A stretch of DNA of 64,000 bases, taken from the NCBI RefSeq assembly GCF_036373705.1, contig NC_089853.1, positions 28,128,068-28,192,067 of the forward strand, read 5' to 3'. Origin of the DNA: Amia ocellicauda (Eukaryota; Chordata; Actinopteri; Amiiformes; Amiidae). The position numbers and the translations under genes were made by a program. Positions 25,701 to 37,400 of this stretch are shown in pieces (position 1 is the first letter of the stretch; each line of letters starts with the position of its first letter). Below the pieces are notes generated by a model. That model was not told where the DNA came from, ran no database searches, and saw only the letters and a program-made list of their open reading frames with translations.

Positions 25701-28700
25701 AAGTCAGCAGCCACTACAGAAATTCTTATGAGAGGAAAAGGAGGAACGAAAATGGTGGGCAGATAATAAACAAGCAGTTGCTGGGATGGGCTTACCTCCA
25801 TAAGAAACTTGGGACTCTCTGTCATGAAAAGCCCAAATATAAAGGCTGAGGAGATGCTGGGAACCGAGCACAGTACCACAAACAGACGCCAGCTCTGGAA
25901 GTCCAGGGATCCCAGCTGAAACCTCAGACCTGTACTTGGAATCACCAGCCAAGCCAGGCCTGGGGGACAGGAGAGACAGAGGTTGATTCAAGTGGACTCT
26001 AGCAATCTTGCGCTGGCCTAATGCAAGGTTTATGTAATTCCATCTATGAAAAAGCATACAAACACAGGAAAGGGGAACCAGCTGCCTCTATTGATTTTGC
26101 TAACCTTGATGGAAAATATCTGTATTTGTTGGATATTCATTTTTAATGTAATCGGCACAAGTATTTTTGCACAGTTACCATGTACTGTACTTTCTGTACC
26201 AAGAGGAACTGTTGTTCAATCACACTATGTACACAATATCGTTTCAGAAGCATGCTTATTTGTGGATATGTCCTTCAGCTGACATTGTTGAGGTTGGTCA
26301 ATATTTGCAAATCAAAGTGAAAATGGGAGCAGCTCAGAGTGCCAAATAAATTGATGGCCTAATGTACTAATTGTGGTTCAGTTCCCAGTGCACTCATTTA
26401 GGCTGCTAAATATCTCAATTCAGAACTCGTTAAATGGGGTGCGTCAACAATCTTCTCGTCATTTATGTCACAGTTTATTTCACAGGCTTGTTGGTAGTTC
26501 TGCAGCGGATATGTAGGCCTCTGAATAATACCGGCATTTTGGAACTTTTTATTTTTCTCTTTCTCTTCATGTACAGGAGTTGTTCCTTTCAACCAAGAAG
26601 GAGTAGAGTGTAACTGAAGCACCTGTGGGCTCTTACCTGCAGCAAGTATGTTTCCAGCCATCCAGAAGGTGGCCAGACCACTGATCATAGCTCCTCTCCT
26701 GCAGCGCGGCTGGAACTCAGAGAAGTAGGAAAAGATGACCGGAATGGAGCCGCCCACCCTGAAGGAAACAGAAGGTCAGCATGCTGTAGAAGCTTTTGTA
26801 TGTACTGGTCTTTCATTGCCCCCCTGTGAAACCAGTTTTCCATGCACTTGCTGTACTATACTGTAGTGTGCCTGCTGAAGGTAATTACACATTCCTCCTG
26901 GTTAGGAAATAGGACCCTTTTCTTGTGCACCTCTTTGCAATGAATATTAGCAGTGTTAACATTAAATCTTTCTCTGAATGTTTACAATAAAACCTAAAAA
27001 TATAGCTTTTTAATAGGTTTAATGTTTGTGGATGTGATAGTATTATCCTTGGAACAACGTTTGCCCCTTTGTCTTGTGCACGGAGGTCCCTCAAATAGGA
27101 GACGGCAGACCTACCCAATGCCACTGACGAAGCGCAGTAGGAGGAACAGCCAGAAACTGGGAGCCAGGCTTGCCAAAGCACCAAAAACACCATTGACCGA
27201 GAGGGAGATCACCAGAACCCTCTTTCTCCCTTGCTGGTCAGCCAGGTAGCCCCACACATACCCTCCAATCATCATCCCTGCAGCAAAACACACAGGCAAG
27301 TTAGATGGCTTTGAAAATCATTAATTTAAATTATTTGATTTCAGTCTGCCAGAGGCCAAGGTGGTAGCATGTCTACCTCAAAAGATTCTTGTGATCATGT
27401 GAAGTGCAGGAAAGCCTTAGGACTTAAAACTGTGACATGCTGAACATTAGAAGTTATGATAAATGTTCCTGCTTCAGTAGGGATCTCAGGAATCATCAGC
27501 TTTTTGTAAGATACCTGGAATTAAATTAATAGTAAAGTCCCTGCTATATAGTCCAAACTGAAAGAGAGCTCGAAGCCCAGCTAACTAAGCATTTATCCAA
27601 TGGGGGTGGCCGTTATACTCAGGAGGGAAACTAACACTGGCATGAGCAGAGAGATTGAGGTAGGGGGTGCCTGATATTTTTATTGAAAACTGTTTTTATT
27701 ACTTCTCAGTTTTTTGATTGAATAAACCTGCATAACCTTATAACTATGTGGAAATCTAAAATAAACTACTAGTACCAAATGTAACATTTCTGTTACACCC
27801 TTTAAAATTAAGATTTTTTTAATTTGTATAGAAGATACTGTGCTTAATATGATTTTATAGATTTTGCCTGATTCCTTCTGTAAGCATACCTAGTTAAAAG
27901 CATTGTCAATAATCATCTATAATGGAAGGTCCTAAACTTCCTGTATGGGGCTTAATTCATTTTACTCACAGCTCGTGGCTGCTGTATGAATAGGAATAAC
28001 TATTTAAATAAATTTAAATCACAAAGTCACATTTTTTGCTGTCAAATCATCTGCTGTCAAACACTGTGTACCAAGAAAGATGCTGGCTGTGAGAAGCCCT
28101 ATATCAGAGGAGCTGAGCTGTAGGTCGCAGCGTGCAGTCGGAAGGAGGAAGGACACACACAGGATCTCCACGGCATCGCTGGCATTGGCCCATCCACACA
28201 CCACCAACAGGATGCCATGGAATAAACCAAAACCTGGAATGGTGGGGAGGTTGAAATGAGGAGAGGAAAAAAGCATTTTGTTGAAATCAAAACTGTACCA
28301 AGCATTCTGTGCAATAACATTGCACCTGGCTATGAAAGTGAATGCTAAGTGAATGTCTGCTTAACAGTGGTGCCCCAATGCATTGAAGAAGGCACAGGGG
28401 AGAATATGTGTCTCTACTACAGGACTTGGTTGTACAGGACCTAGTTTAGTTAAGGCACTTTAAAATGCTGGAGACTATAACGGTATGCTTTTGCTTTTCT
28501 CTGAAATAATCACAATGCTGCAAAAGGGATTCTGTGAATCTGTGAATGTGCAAAATAGTAAGAAATGTGACTTGATGAACTCAAACCCATGCTCATACTT
28601 TTGTGCAATAAATAAGAAAAATAAAACTACTATTCAATACAGATAAAACCATTGATCCATTCCAGGCACTTTGGACTCGCTCTACAATATATACACAAAG

Positions 28701-28914
28701 CTCTTTTGTAAGACTAATTGTTGTGGATTGAAAATAAAAAATGGTATGTGTATCAGTGTCTCACAGCTGTTGTTGTCGTTGTTTTCTCTCTTTTATTTCC
28801 AAACTGAAATACGTGTTGGCTCTTGCTATGTCCAGTACCTGCTTGTTCCACGGCCTCCTCGAATGACAGCGCATTTCGCCCGTCCCCTCCATCTGAGTTT
28901 CTCTTATTCTTCAT
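16732..28914 (-). CDS. SV2-like major facilitator superfamily transporter (complete, 11 coding exons)
   Basis: Coding exons in transcript order: 28839-28914, 28072-28233, 27115-27277, 26637-26758, 25796-25959, 25412-25492, 19275-19552, 18498-18634, 18048-18143, 17206-17365, 16732-16915. They give 540 aa with all joins in frame. The fold is a 12-helix MFS transporter of the SV2/SVOP group. Motif A between helices 2 and 3 is [11 protein letters not shown] (89-99). SV2-type signatures follow: [16 protein letters not shown] (134-149), [23 protein letters not shown] and [15 protein letters not shown] cytosolic central loop (about 230-320) is Lys-rich. The luminal loop after helix 7 is only about 40 residues, with two Cys and sequons NVS (373) and NDT (385). 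SV2A/B/C carry a large pentapeptide domain there, and this protein lacks it. The ATG at 28914 is the first after an in-frame stop; an upstream non-coding exon joining at 28934 is also possible. The substrate is unknown. Confidence 0.9.
17511..17841 (-). mobile_element. pogo/Tigger-type deletion derivative in an SV2-like gene intron
   Basis: The ends are inverted: CAGGTACACCCCAAGATA on the left, and on the right the complement of a CAGGTACTCCGAGATATC end. TA duplications sit at 17509-17510 and 17842-17843. Inside, on the minus strand, an ATG at 17709 opens a short frame with [17 protein letters not shown]. This resembles the start of the CENP-B-type helix-turn-helix of pogo/Tigger transposases. 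The rest of the transposase is missing, so it is a 331 bp non-autonomous derivative. Confidence 0.65.
17526..17709 (-). pseudogene. Remnant of pogo/Tigger transposase N-terminus
   Basis: A basic Ser/Lys-rich leader is followed by [14 protein letters not shown], the usual opening of a CENP-B N-terminal DNA-binding domain. The frame then runs into terminal repeat sequence. Neither the catalytic DDE domain nor the second helix-turn-helix is present. Confidence 0.5.
20782..24140 (-). mobile_element. CR1-type LINE, degraded, split by a solo LTR
   Basis: On the minus strand, about 23620-24140 encodes the end of a first protein with GDSL/SGNH esterase blocks: VHIGTNDIG (23914-23938) and DGLHLN (23678-23695). 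An APE-type endonuclease follows at about 22951-23578 ([35 protein letters not shown]). Reverse transcriptase pieces cover about 20850-21984 ([18 protein letters not shown], then FSDYTK where the catalytic box should be). The C-terminus has [18 protein letters not shown], and the 3' tail ends in the TTTCTTATGTTCCTAG block. An esterase in ORF1 and this tail fit the CR1 clade. Frames are broken and the catalytic FADD-type box is altered, so it is inactive. It lies in a 5.9 kb intron of the SV2-like gene. Confidence 0.8.
21985..22466 (+). mobile_element. Solo LTR inserted in the CR1 LINE
   Basis: This 482 bp block interrupts LINE reverse-transcriptase sequence and is flanked by GTTA on both sides (21981-21984 and 22467-22470). 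It starts TGTCCCGCTC and ends near GGTCATAACAC. On the plus strand it has TATAAA at 22070-22075 and AATAAA at 22332-22337, the order expected of an LTR. No internal retroelement genes adjoin it, so it is a solo LTR left by recombination. The ends could be off by one or two bases. Confidence 0.55.
24240..24985 (+). mobile_element. Deleted hAT-like transposon remnant
   Basis: An ATG at 24693 opens [17 protein letters not shown], which matches the start of a BED zinc finger of hAT transposases and then diverges. At 24890-24985 the sequence has TACCGTTTTAAAAGTATCG and GCACCGGTATCG, ending AACGATACCCAACCCTAG. This is the typical end of a common fish hAT-like family. The catalytic part is absent and the left end was not found. 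Confidence 0.5.
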
Positions 28915-30310
28915 CCGTTCATAAGCGACCTCCCCTGCAACAGATGTCTACATTATCTACAGTCTTTTCAAAGGCAACTCTTTAGCAGCTTGTTTCCAGA
29001 TGTTTTTCTAGTTTGAGTTGTGAGAAAAAATACTAATCTTCAAATAGCCATGACGCCGACATGATGATGTGCTGTGTATTGGAATAAGTGGATTTCATAA
29101 TGTTAAATATAAGGTCTAGGCTACTATTGTTTTCCAATAACGCCCCAAAAAATCCCAATTATGAAATGTCAGTTAATAAAATGTATGCAAATAGTAAAGC
29201 CATGCGTTGCAAAGGACAAAACGCCACTATATGGAGGCAATGCCGGAGTTTGTACCTGCGTCTGTGTCCGACTCGGGGGGGGTAACATCTGCGTTCCCCA
29301 GCAGTGGCTCTCGGTCTGGATCCGCAAACCTTCCTTCCAACACACGACTAGTCATCGAAATTCAGAGACGAGGTTTTCAATAATGGCATGCTGGTTTAAA
29401 TGGCCAGGGCGTACGATCGCGCTTTTTTGGGGTTAAGAAATGACAGAGTATAGACTGAGGTCGCATTCCTGTAGCGCAAATGTCCGCACCTCTGCGTAGA
29501 TCTGCGCTGCTCCACCAACGGGATCGGCGGCAGTGTGCAGATCTGCGCAGAACTGTGCAGATCTGCGGAATTCCGAGTGTCAGCCACTGAAATCTGTTTC
29601 CTTTTACTTCCGCAAACTATATGTGCTAGTTGCCAAGGATGTTGGGTTTACGACACTATACTACTATCCTGTACAAAACAATTTACGTTAAATAGAAATA
29701 TATATACACCACGTCGTCGTTATACATGTTTAAGTCCAGACATACCGTAACACCTGCTGTCAGACCTGCTGCTCTTTTTCATCTATCGTACATCTCGTTC
29801 ATTTGCTTAACAAAATCAAGGCGGACAGAAGTAGAGTTGTGATATATCCACTTTGGTGTATGGTTTATATTTTCTACTTTGATACATAATACATTGTTTT
29901 ATTATTATTATTTATTTATTTATTTGAACGGCCCCATATACTAGTAGGCATTTTTTTAATCGAAAATGGCACTTATAAACAAAGGACAATCACATGCATA
30001 TCAGAAAAGAGGAACTGAAAAGAAAGTGTCAGTTTATGCACATCCTTTCACAACCAGTTTAGTGTTTTAAATTCATAATCACTATGCATTTTGAAATACA
30101 ACCTAATGCAAAACAGTACAGTGATTTATAACGTTGTGTCTACATGACGTTGTTTCTGTACGTGCTGATGTAACTACCGCCGTCTCCGCTGTGAGCAGCA
30201 GGTGTCGCTGTGCTCGTCCTCGGCCCTTTCACGGTTTCTCTTTTTTCTGTCTCGGTGTCTCCAATAAAGTTTTCCGACGCGGCTCTGTCTCCTGTGCGCT
30301 TTGAATAAAG
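28915..30310. promoter_or_regulatory. Head-to-head region between the SV2-like gene and snx1
   Basis: The two genes start 1.4 kb apart and diverge. CpG-rich blocks occur at about 28850-29600 and again at 30150-30560, with an AT-rich gap between. A palindromic MITE-like repeat sits at 29453-29590. No TATA box is obvious for either gene. A shared or paired CpG-type promoter is inferred. The snx1 leader just before its ATG holds two AATAAA hexamers (30263-30268, 30304-30309). Confidence 0.45.
29453..29590 (+). repeat. GC-rich palindromic MITE-like repeat (copy 2)
   Basis: The left arm contains TGTAGCGCAAATGTCCGCA, and the same arm appears inverted at the right end of copy 3. The centre has TGCTCCACCAACGGGATCG, then TGTGCAGATCTGCGCAGAAC. 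The overall layout is a near-palindrome of about 140 bp with no coding capacity. Confidence 0.6.
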
Positions 30311-31354
30311 ATGGCGGCCAGCTCGGATCGGATCCCCCCTCCCTTCCCCGAGTCTGAGGAGCAGGAGCCCGAGCCCCACACGGGACACGGCGACAGCGAC
30401 GAGGGGGAAGATATATTCACAGGCAGTGTAAGTGGCGGGGGTCGCTTGGGGGTCCAGGCCTCAGCCAGCTGATCCGTGTCCGGTTTCCTACCTCTGGAGG
30501 AGGCGGAGGAGGAAAAAGTTCTGCCACTACTACAGTGTTGCTTAGGCCCCGTTAATATCGGGGTGATGTCGGTTAAGTTGGAACCACAAATCGGTCTCCG
30601 CTTCCGGTGGTAAAACGGTCAACTTAAATGGTGTATTAAAATATGAATGCTAGTGCTGTGTGCTGTGATATAGTTGGTGTTGTATTGGATCGCACTGTAA
30701 GGTGTAGTCGAATTGTATTGGTAAAACCAAGTACCTTTTTGTATCGCATTGCTTTGGTTATTTGAAGCTGATCCCTTAAACCAAAATGCATGATCTGAAA
30801 CTGGATCTCCTTGTAAGTGCGTCTGTGCAGAGCATTATCTATAAACCCATTAACGTCTGTGTTGACATGCCAGTGGAAAATCCCCTCCTAAATGCTAAGA
30901 CTGAGGTCGCGTTCGTGCAGCCAAGATGTCCGCAGTTCGGCGCGGATCTGCGCGGCTCCGCCAATGGGATCGCTGCGATTGTGCAGATATTGCAGAACTG
31001 CGCACATTTGCGCTACAATAGCAGTGCACCACTCCTTCCACGGCGAAACTGTTGGATAAAGTTATAATTCTGGGTCTATGCAACACTCCGCTTATAAAAC
31101 ATCTTCACATTATTACAAAACCGTGCACATCCACCTAGCTGCACTGTGTGTGCCCTAACGACACATGCGATTGCAGAATAGGTTATTAACATGAGAGGGA
31201 GTGCACGGGTATTTAACATTATTATTGCATTCCAGATATTGAGGAATTGGATTGAATGTAATCTATATGGTTAAAAATAGTGAATTGAAATGTTGCATTA
31301 CTTAATACGAAATATACATGATAAACGTAGACTGAACTTGTTCTGAATATGCCT

Positions 31355-31440
<86 letters not shown>

Positions 31441-34400
31441 CAACCTACCCATTCTGAACTCACAGACTTTAAACGCTCTTCCCCGAAAGTGAAACAGTAT
31501 ACATTCACATATTTATTTTATTTTTTGTATGATCAAAATTAAAAGAAATGGGATGTATGTAGACTTGAAAGTGAATGGCGTTTGCCGCTATCTTCGCCTC
31601 CAAATACAATGACCGCACACATGACTTTGACAGCTCAGGAAGCGATAGAGAGATCACCAGAAACTGCAGTACTTAATAGTTATATAATATCCTAAAATGG
31701 CACATTTTCATGCCTTGCATGCCAACATTTTCTATTTTGCATCAGTAATACTTTTTCACTGCCTTGGGTGCTTATGTTGTGATTGGATAATGTTTACTCC
31801 ATGCTTTTTTATTTATTTTTTATTAATCTGGTTACAGTAATTGTTATAAAAGTGACTAGAAGGCAAGTTGTGGTTTTATCGTTGTTATATAGCCTATATA
31901 TACACCTTTCTATTGCATATTGTTGAGGAAACCAGCGTGTAATGAAAATATACATTACAAAAAAAAAAAAAAATTGAATGTGGCTTGTGACTCAACAAAA
32001 ATCCTCATCACACTGAAACAGCATCTGAAACATTAAAGTGGCTTTTAACACTATCAATCAGGTTTAACATACCCTGGCAAAGAGTTGAAGTAAGAATCCT
32101 ATTAAATTAATTTTACAGCACCCAACTGCACTCCTATACATTGTGTTACTAGTGGCTACTCCCGTTTCTTCAGCCATGGAGGCTTCATTTTAAAAGAAGG
32201 AAATGTGTTTGTTTGAGAAATGCTGAAACCAAAGATTTCATTTGGCATACTTTTTTTAAATATAAATAACTGCTTCCCCTTTCTAAAAATAAAGCACTTT
32301 CTCTATAAACCCTTGAGCAGCCAAGCTAGACACTTAGGAGGTTTAAAGTAAAGATGGTTAGATGCAGGTGGTCCTACTGTCAACATGTTCAGATGTACTG
32401 CTGGCAGTGGGCACAGATCAGCCTGTAATTATGAGGGAATGTGTTCTGGCCCAGGCTTGAGTTGTGTGAATGTGTTAGATTGTGCAGTCCTTGCCTTATT
32501 TCCCAACACTGTGTAGCCAAGACCACTAAGCTGCTTTTTCATAGACCAGCCTTAACAAGCTCATGTGTATACTTTAGCTGTTAATGATCAGGAATGTCTT
32601 TGGTTTCACTAATTAGCAAATTGTAAAACATACATATCCCTGTTGACCTGTTGCATAAATAGCTTGCTGAACAGTCTAGTGAACTAATGAAGAATACAAT
32701 TTTATTCTTGCTAAATATTTGAAGCGACGTATTCACTGGGGAACAAAGAATAAATATTTTATGGAAAGGTTTGATAAACAGACTGGTTTGCTGAATAATA
32801 TAAACGTCTGAAATATCTTTGTCTTGATTTGCCTAAATGTTTTGTTAATCTAATGTTTAATACTAGACCGTGTTTCTAGTGTTTATTGTAGACTTTGTTG
32901 TGCTGTGTGTTTCAACATTCTCTCACGAGAGAAGCAGAGTGGAGATGTTTGTGCTGTAGATAGGGAGTTTGTTTTAATCGGTTTACATTTAATCCATGTC
33001 TGCTTTTTGATGACTCAGAAGATGGAAAGGAGCTCAAAGGCCTGCACTTTTGTTTCCTCAAAAGAGACTGGATATTTGCACCAGTCCCTTTTGGCTTCTC
33101 CAAGCTCCACTGGCATGCAGTTTGAATTCTCAAGCAGACGCTGCTCTGCAAGACTCATCCTGCCATTACATACTGCACTCAAAGGAGCAGGGTTTACTTA
33201 GTGCATGTTCAGTACATGTTTAAGCAATGAAGAATAAAGTTTATTTTTTGCTTTGAAAACATATGGTGTCATATTTTGTCCACATTTAATCTTTGGAAAA
33301 GAAAACGAGCAGTGCTGAAAGTTGCCTGTGACGGGTAGTTATCACTGATCTCAAGATGTTTGACACTCCCATGTGAAATATATTTGTAAGTGAAAGTATT
33401 CACACTCTTCATTTGAAACCATATTCTGTGTTTTAATAGTATAGATTCATGTATATATTTGTAATTAGACTTTATAGGTGAAATCCTTATGCGTTGATCC
33501 CGCTAACGAAAAAATATAAAGATTCCACCTGATTTAATTTAGTTTTTTATGCAAATATGCCTTACAACGTAGTTTCAAATGATAGATGTATGATGTCTGT
33601 GCTGCTTTCTGAACCTAGCAAATGAGCACATACAGGCTATACAGTAAATGCATATCAGGAAAGGTTTATCTGTGGCACATTATTGTTGGTAGTTTTTCAT
33701 TATACAATATCGTTTCCCCCCCTTTCTATAGAGCAACCTGTCCGAACCCAGTAAGAACCCCCCTCCTCAGCCTATTGATGTCTTCAGTACAGATGAGGCC
33801 ACCAATGTCACTACTACCAGCAACACAGTCACCAACTCCACTGATGGGACCAATGGGCTACAATCCGATAATGAAGATCAGGACATATTTGCGGGTAAAG
33901 TGCTATTTTAATTATGTAAACCAACTGATAAAAATGCAGAACCTTTATCTAGGGATGTCACTTACTTGATTAGATTGCACTTATGTTGTAAGTCACCCTG
34001 GATAAGGGCGTCTGGCAAGAAATAAAAATAATAATAGATTTATTTGTTTTTTCCCGCATCAGTGTTGTTTTTGTTGCAAGAGTGAGAAATGTTATCCAAA
34101 TAGATCTACTCAGAGAGAGAGTTCTGGAATAAATGTTGGAGAGAAGTAATTTAGAATTATAATTAGGACATTTATCTCTAGAGATTTAGCCATATAATTT
34201 GTAGTGGTAATGGGGAAAGAGCAAGAACTGTTTTTATGATGAATGTGAATTATGTTTAGTTGTAAAAAAACAACAACATCAGGGTAGGTATCGTTGATCA
34301 AGATTCAGAAGATCCGGCAAAAAAACGAATTGGTCGTTACCTGAGCACGCCTGACTGCGAAATACTTGTCCAAAAATATGGCAGGGGATGTGGTTAGGCC

Positions 34401-37400
34401 TAACCTAGGTTGCTTGGCTCATTTATTTGTCACCCAAACCGTGTTTGAACCTCCAGCCTCTTAAGGTAAAACTAATGTGAGACCAATTAAATTCCATCAC
34501 CCCTGACTTTTAATTTGATTGAAGTAGGAAGACCGGTATTACACCGCTTTATTTGGCTCAACATCTACTCCAGTTTCTCCAGTGCCTGACCATTGTCTCT
34601 GATTAGGAACAAACACCTACTGAGTCTTCAACAAATAACAGGCCTTGGATTTTCCCCTTTCAGCCCATACCATCTTTAACCATGGATGCTCTAAACCTCA
34701 CTGCTTTTTAAAGACTGCATTATCTACAGATGTTTAATAGAGAAAGCGAGAGAGTGAGAGGCTCTGAAATAAATCCCCTTCAGAGATAGCTTAGTGACAG
34801 TTATTTGAGTGCTGCTGGCTGAGCTGATAAAGACTTATGGAGCAGTAATCTACAACTTTGTGAATTCACTTGAATGTTTCTACTTCATGGCTTTCAGTGT
34901 CCTGGATGGAAAGGAGGACTAAAGGCCAGAAGAGAGACAGAGAAACAAGCAGCAGTATTTTAAATAAACATTTTTTTTTTGTCTTATCCTCGTGGATGGA
35001 CTGGTTTGAGTGTGTGTAACCGGTAAGATCATTGGATTGAATTACGATGTCCGAATTCTTCCTGTTTTTACCCAGAAGCCACCGTTGAGCTGTCGCTGGA
35101 CAGTCCTCGCAACGACCGGAAGAATGAGCCGTCCAAGCCAGCAGCATCTATGCCTGCCCTCACCATCACCCCCAGCACTTCCAAAACTCAGCCCCAGACC
35201 CAGACCCTGGAGGAGGTACATGCTCCTGATTTGGAAATTAATGTTAGGCATATTTTCTTATTCCTTTTTCAGAAATAAAGCTGCGAAGGTATTTGCAACT
35301 GCTTTGCCTCAAAGATCAATATTTTGTCTGTGTTTGGTTTTGCTTTTCTGCATGCTTGGAAGTCTTTTGATACTTCAGGCCCAGATTATATCAAATCTCT
35401 CGCCATCGGGCAGTGGCAAATTCTTGACAGCCTTCTGTGATCTGCCCAATTGGTGTTTTGGGAGGGAAAAGCTTTAATTTAATCCAGGCCTCAGGTCTGA
35501 ATTGCTTCCAATGAAATTACTTTTTTTTTTTTTCAAAAGTTTTTTTTTTTCTTTAACTTTAAAGAATTAAGTTTGTTTATACAGATCATGTAAATGCAAT
35601 ATTTGCATGAGACTAATTTGTGTGATATGTTTATTTTAATCATTTGAATCCTGCTGTATAATATAACGTTCACTGAGTGCAGTGAGTGGTTTCTGTTATG
35701 TTAGTGACTGTTATGAATTTGTCCTAGCTGGAGGAAGAGGAAAGCGAGGACAAGTTTGACCTGAATATTGCAGTTACCAATCCAGAAAAAATCGGTAAGC
35801 TGTTTTGGCTTTTTGATGGCATTTAGTTTTGGGACTTTTTATTGAAGACTGGTAAAAGGGAGAGTGATGACTGCAAAGTCTACCAATTTTTTAAATAATT
35901 TGCCTTTTTCAAACCTCAGTTAACTCATCTATTGTTCATATTCCATGTCTTTTTTAAATTTGTATTCATATTTTTTTTAGCACTGAAATTGCTGATTTAA
36001 AATACAAACTCCTCTCTTTAGTTAAAGTGAATATATATGTATAAAAATAAGTGTGTTAGAAATGTCACAAATTCAAAATACAAAGTTGAAAGATGTTCAT
36101 TCTATATAAATGTGAGGGTTTTAATCAGGCATTGCTGTTGCCTAGCGGGTAGTCATTACAGTGGCCTTGTTCTGTTTGGTTGTGGTTTTGTAGCAGCTGA
36201 AAGATCCTCTGATAAAATGCCACCTTATAAAACAAAGGACTACTGTTCAGACTCTAAAATTCAGAAGCAAGCAATATTTTAATATGCGGGGATTTCATTC
36301 TTCCTCAAACCTGATATTCGTTTTTTCATTTCACCTTTTCCCCACTGCAATTATTTTAAGAGGAATTATGTGCAGCAGTGCCATGTATCCAGTCATTCCA
36401 TATGCAGAATTGCTCATAACTTACAAATTGATGGCACTGGCTTTGCTCCATTTTGTGAGGCCAATCAATTTGGTATTTACCATTTCATATAGCTACTAAC
36501 CTCTCCTGCTTCTGTTACTTGGAATGTCTAATTGGTAACTGAGCATAAATCAGTGTGGTTTGTTTTTCTATGTTTATTAAACGATTAAATGTTTGATCAG
36601 ATATTGAGTTGTCCTTTTATTCCTTTTTATAACTATTTATTTGTTATCACCTATTAATAATCTTTTCTGTTTAATTTATATTTTCAGGGGATGGCATGAA
36701 TGCTTATATGGCTTATAAAGTGTCAACACAGGTATGTTTTAATAGTTCAGAAAACACTTGTACAAATTCTGGAATAGTTTTGAAATTAATGTGTAACAAG
36801 GATAAGTTTTGTGTGTGTGTGTTTTATACTTTAATTGTTTCCAACATGTATGTCTCCTGAAGAGATGCATTCCTGACAAGCCTTTTTTTTCTCTCTAAAT
36901 TCCTTTTTAGACCACGTTGCCAATGTTCAAGAATAAGACCTTCACAGTGAAGCGGAGGTTCAGCGATTTCTTGGGGCTGTACGAGAAGCTGTCTGAAAAA
37001 CACTCCCAGAACGGCTACATTGTGCCTCCGCCGCCAGAGAAGAGTATATTAGGTGTGGCACACCAGTCCACTCTAGTCCCTGTTTTCTACCCGGTGTGCA
37101 GTGCTGGCCATATAACACTTTGAGCTTCAGTGAGGAGCACATTCCCATCCTATCTTTGTTAAAGCAGCTGTCTCCTGTAGAGTTACAGTCTTGCATGTAC
37201 TAAACCATGTTTCTGTCCAATATGACAGCCATGCAGGCTTGTCCTCTCCTAGATGGGGAGATCTCGCTGTGGTTCCTTTGCTTCAATATATTTATACCAT
37301 CCATTAATTGCAATGAGGCAATTAAATATATACATTTTTAGTTTTTTCTCTGCCCTTTGTCAATATATACATCTCTTATGCAAAGCCAACTGATTTGTTC

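Larger units (their letters stand above)
30428..33731 (+). other. snx1 intron 1
   Basis: This 3.3 kb intron starts in CpG-rich promoter-type DNA and becomes AT-rich. It carries a palindromic MITE-like copy (30898-31020) and a long (AT)n microsatellite (31358-31436). Open frames such as the one at 32905-33201 show no domain and no conserved-looking splice context. Confidence 0.6.

Noticed and set aside
32905-33201. 98-codon frame in snx1 intron 1
   Set aside because: snx1 reads in frame from exon 1 to exon 2 without it, and no domain is visible.
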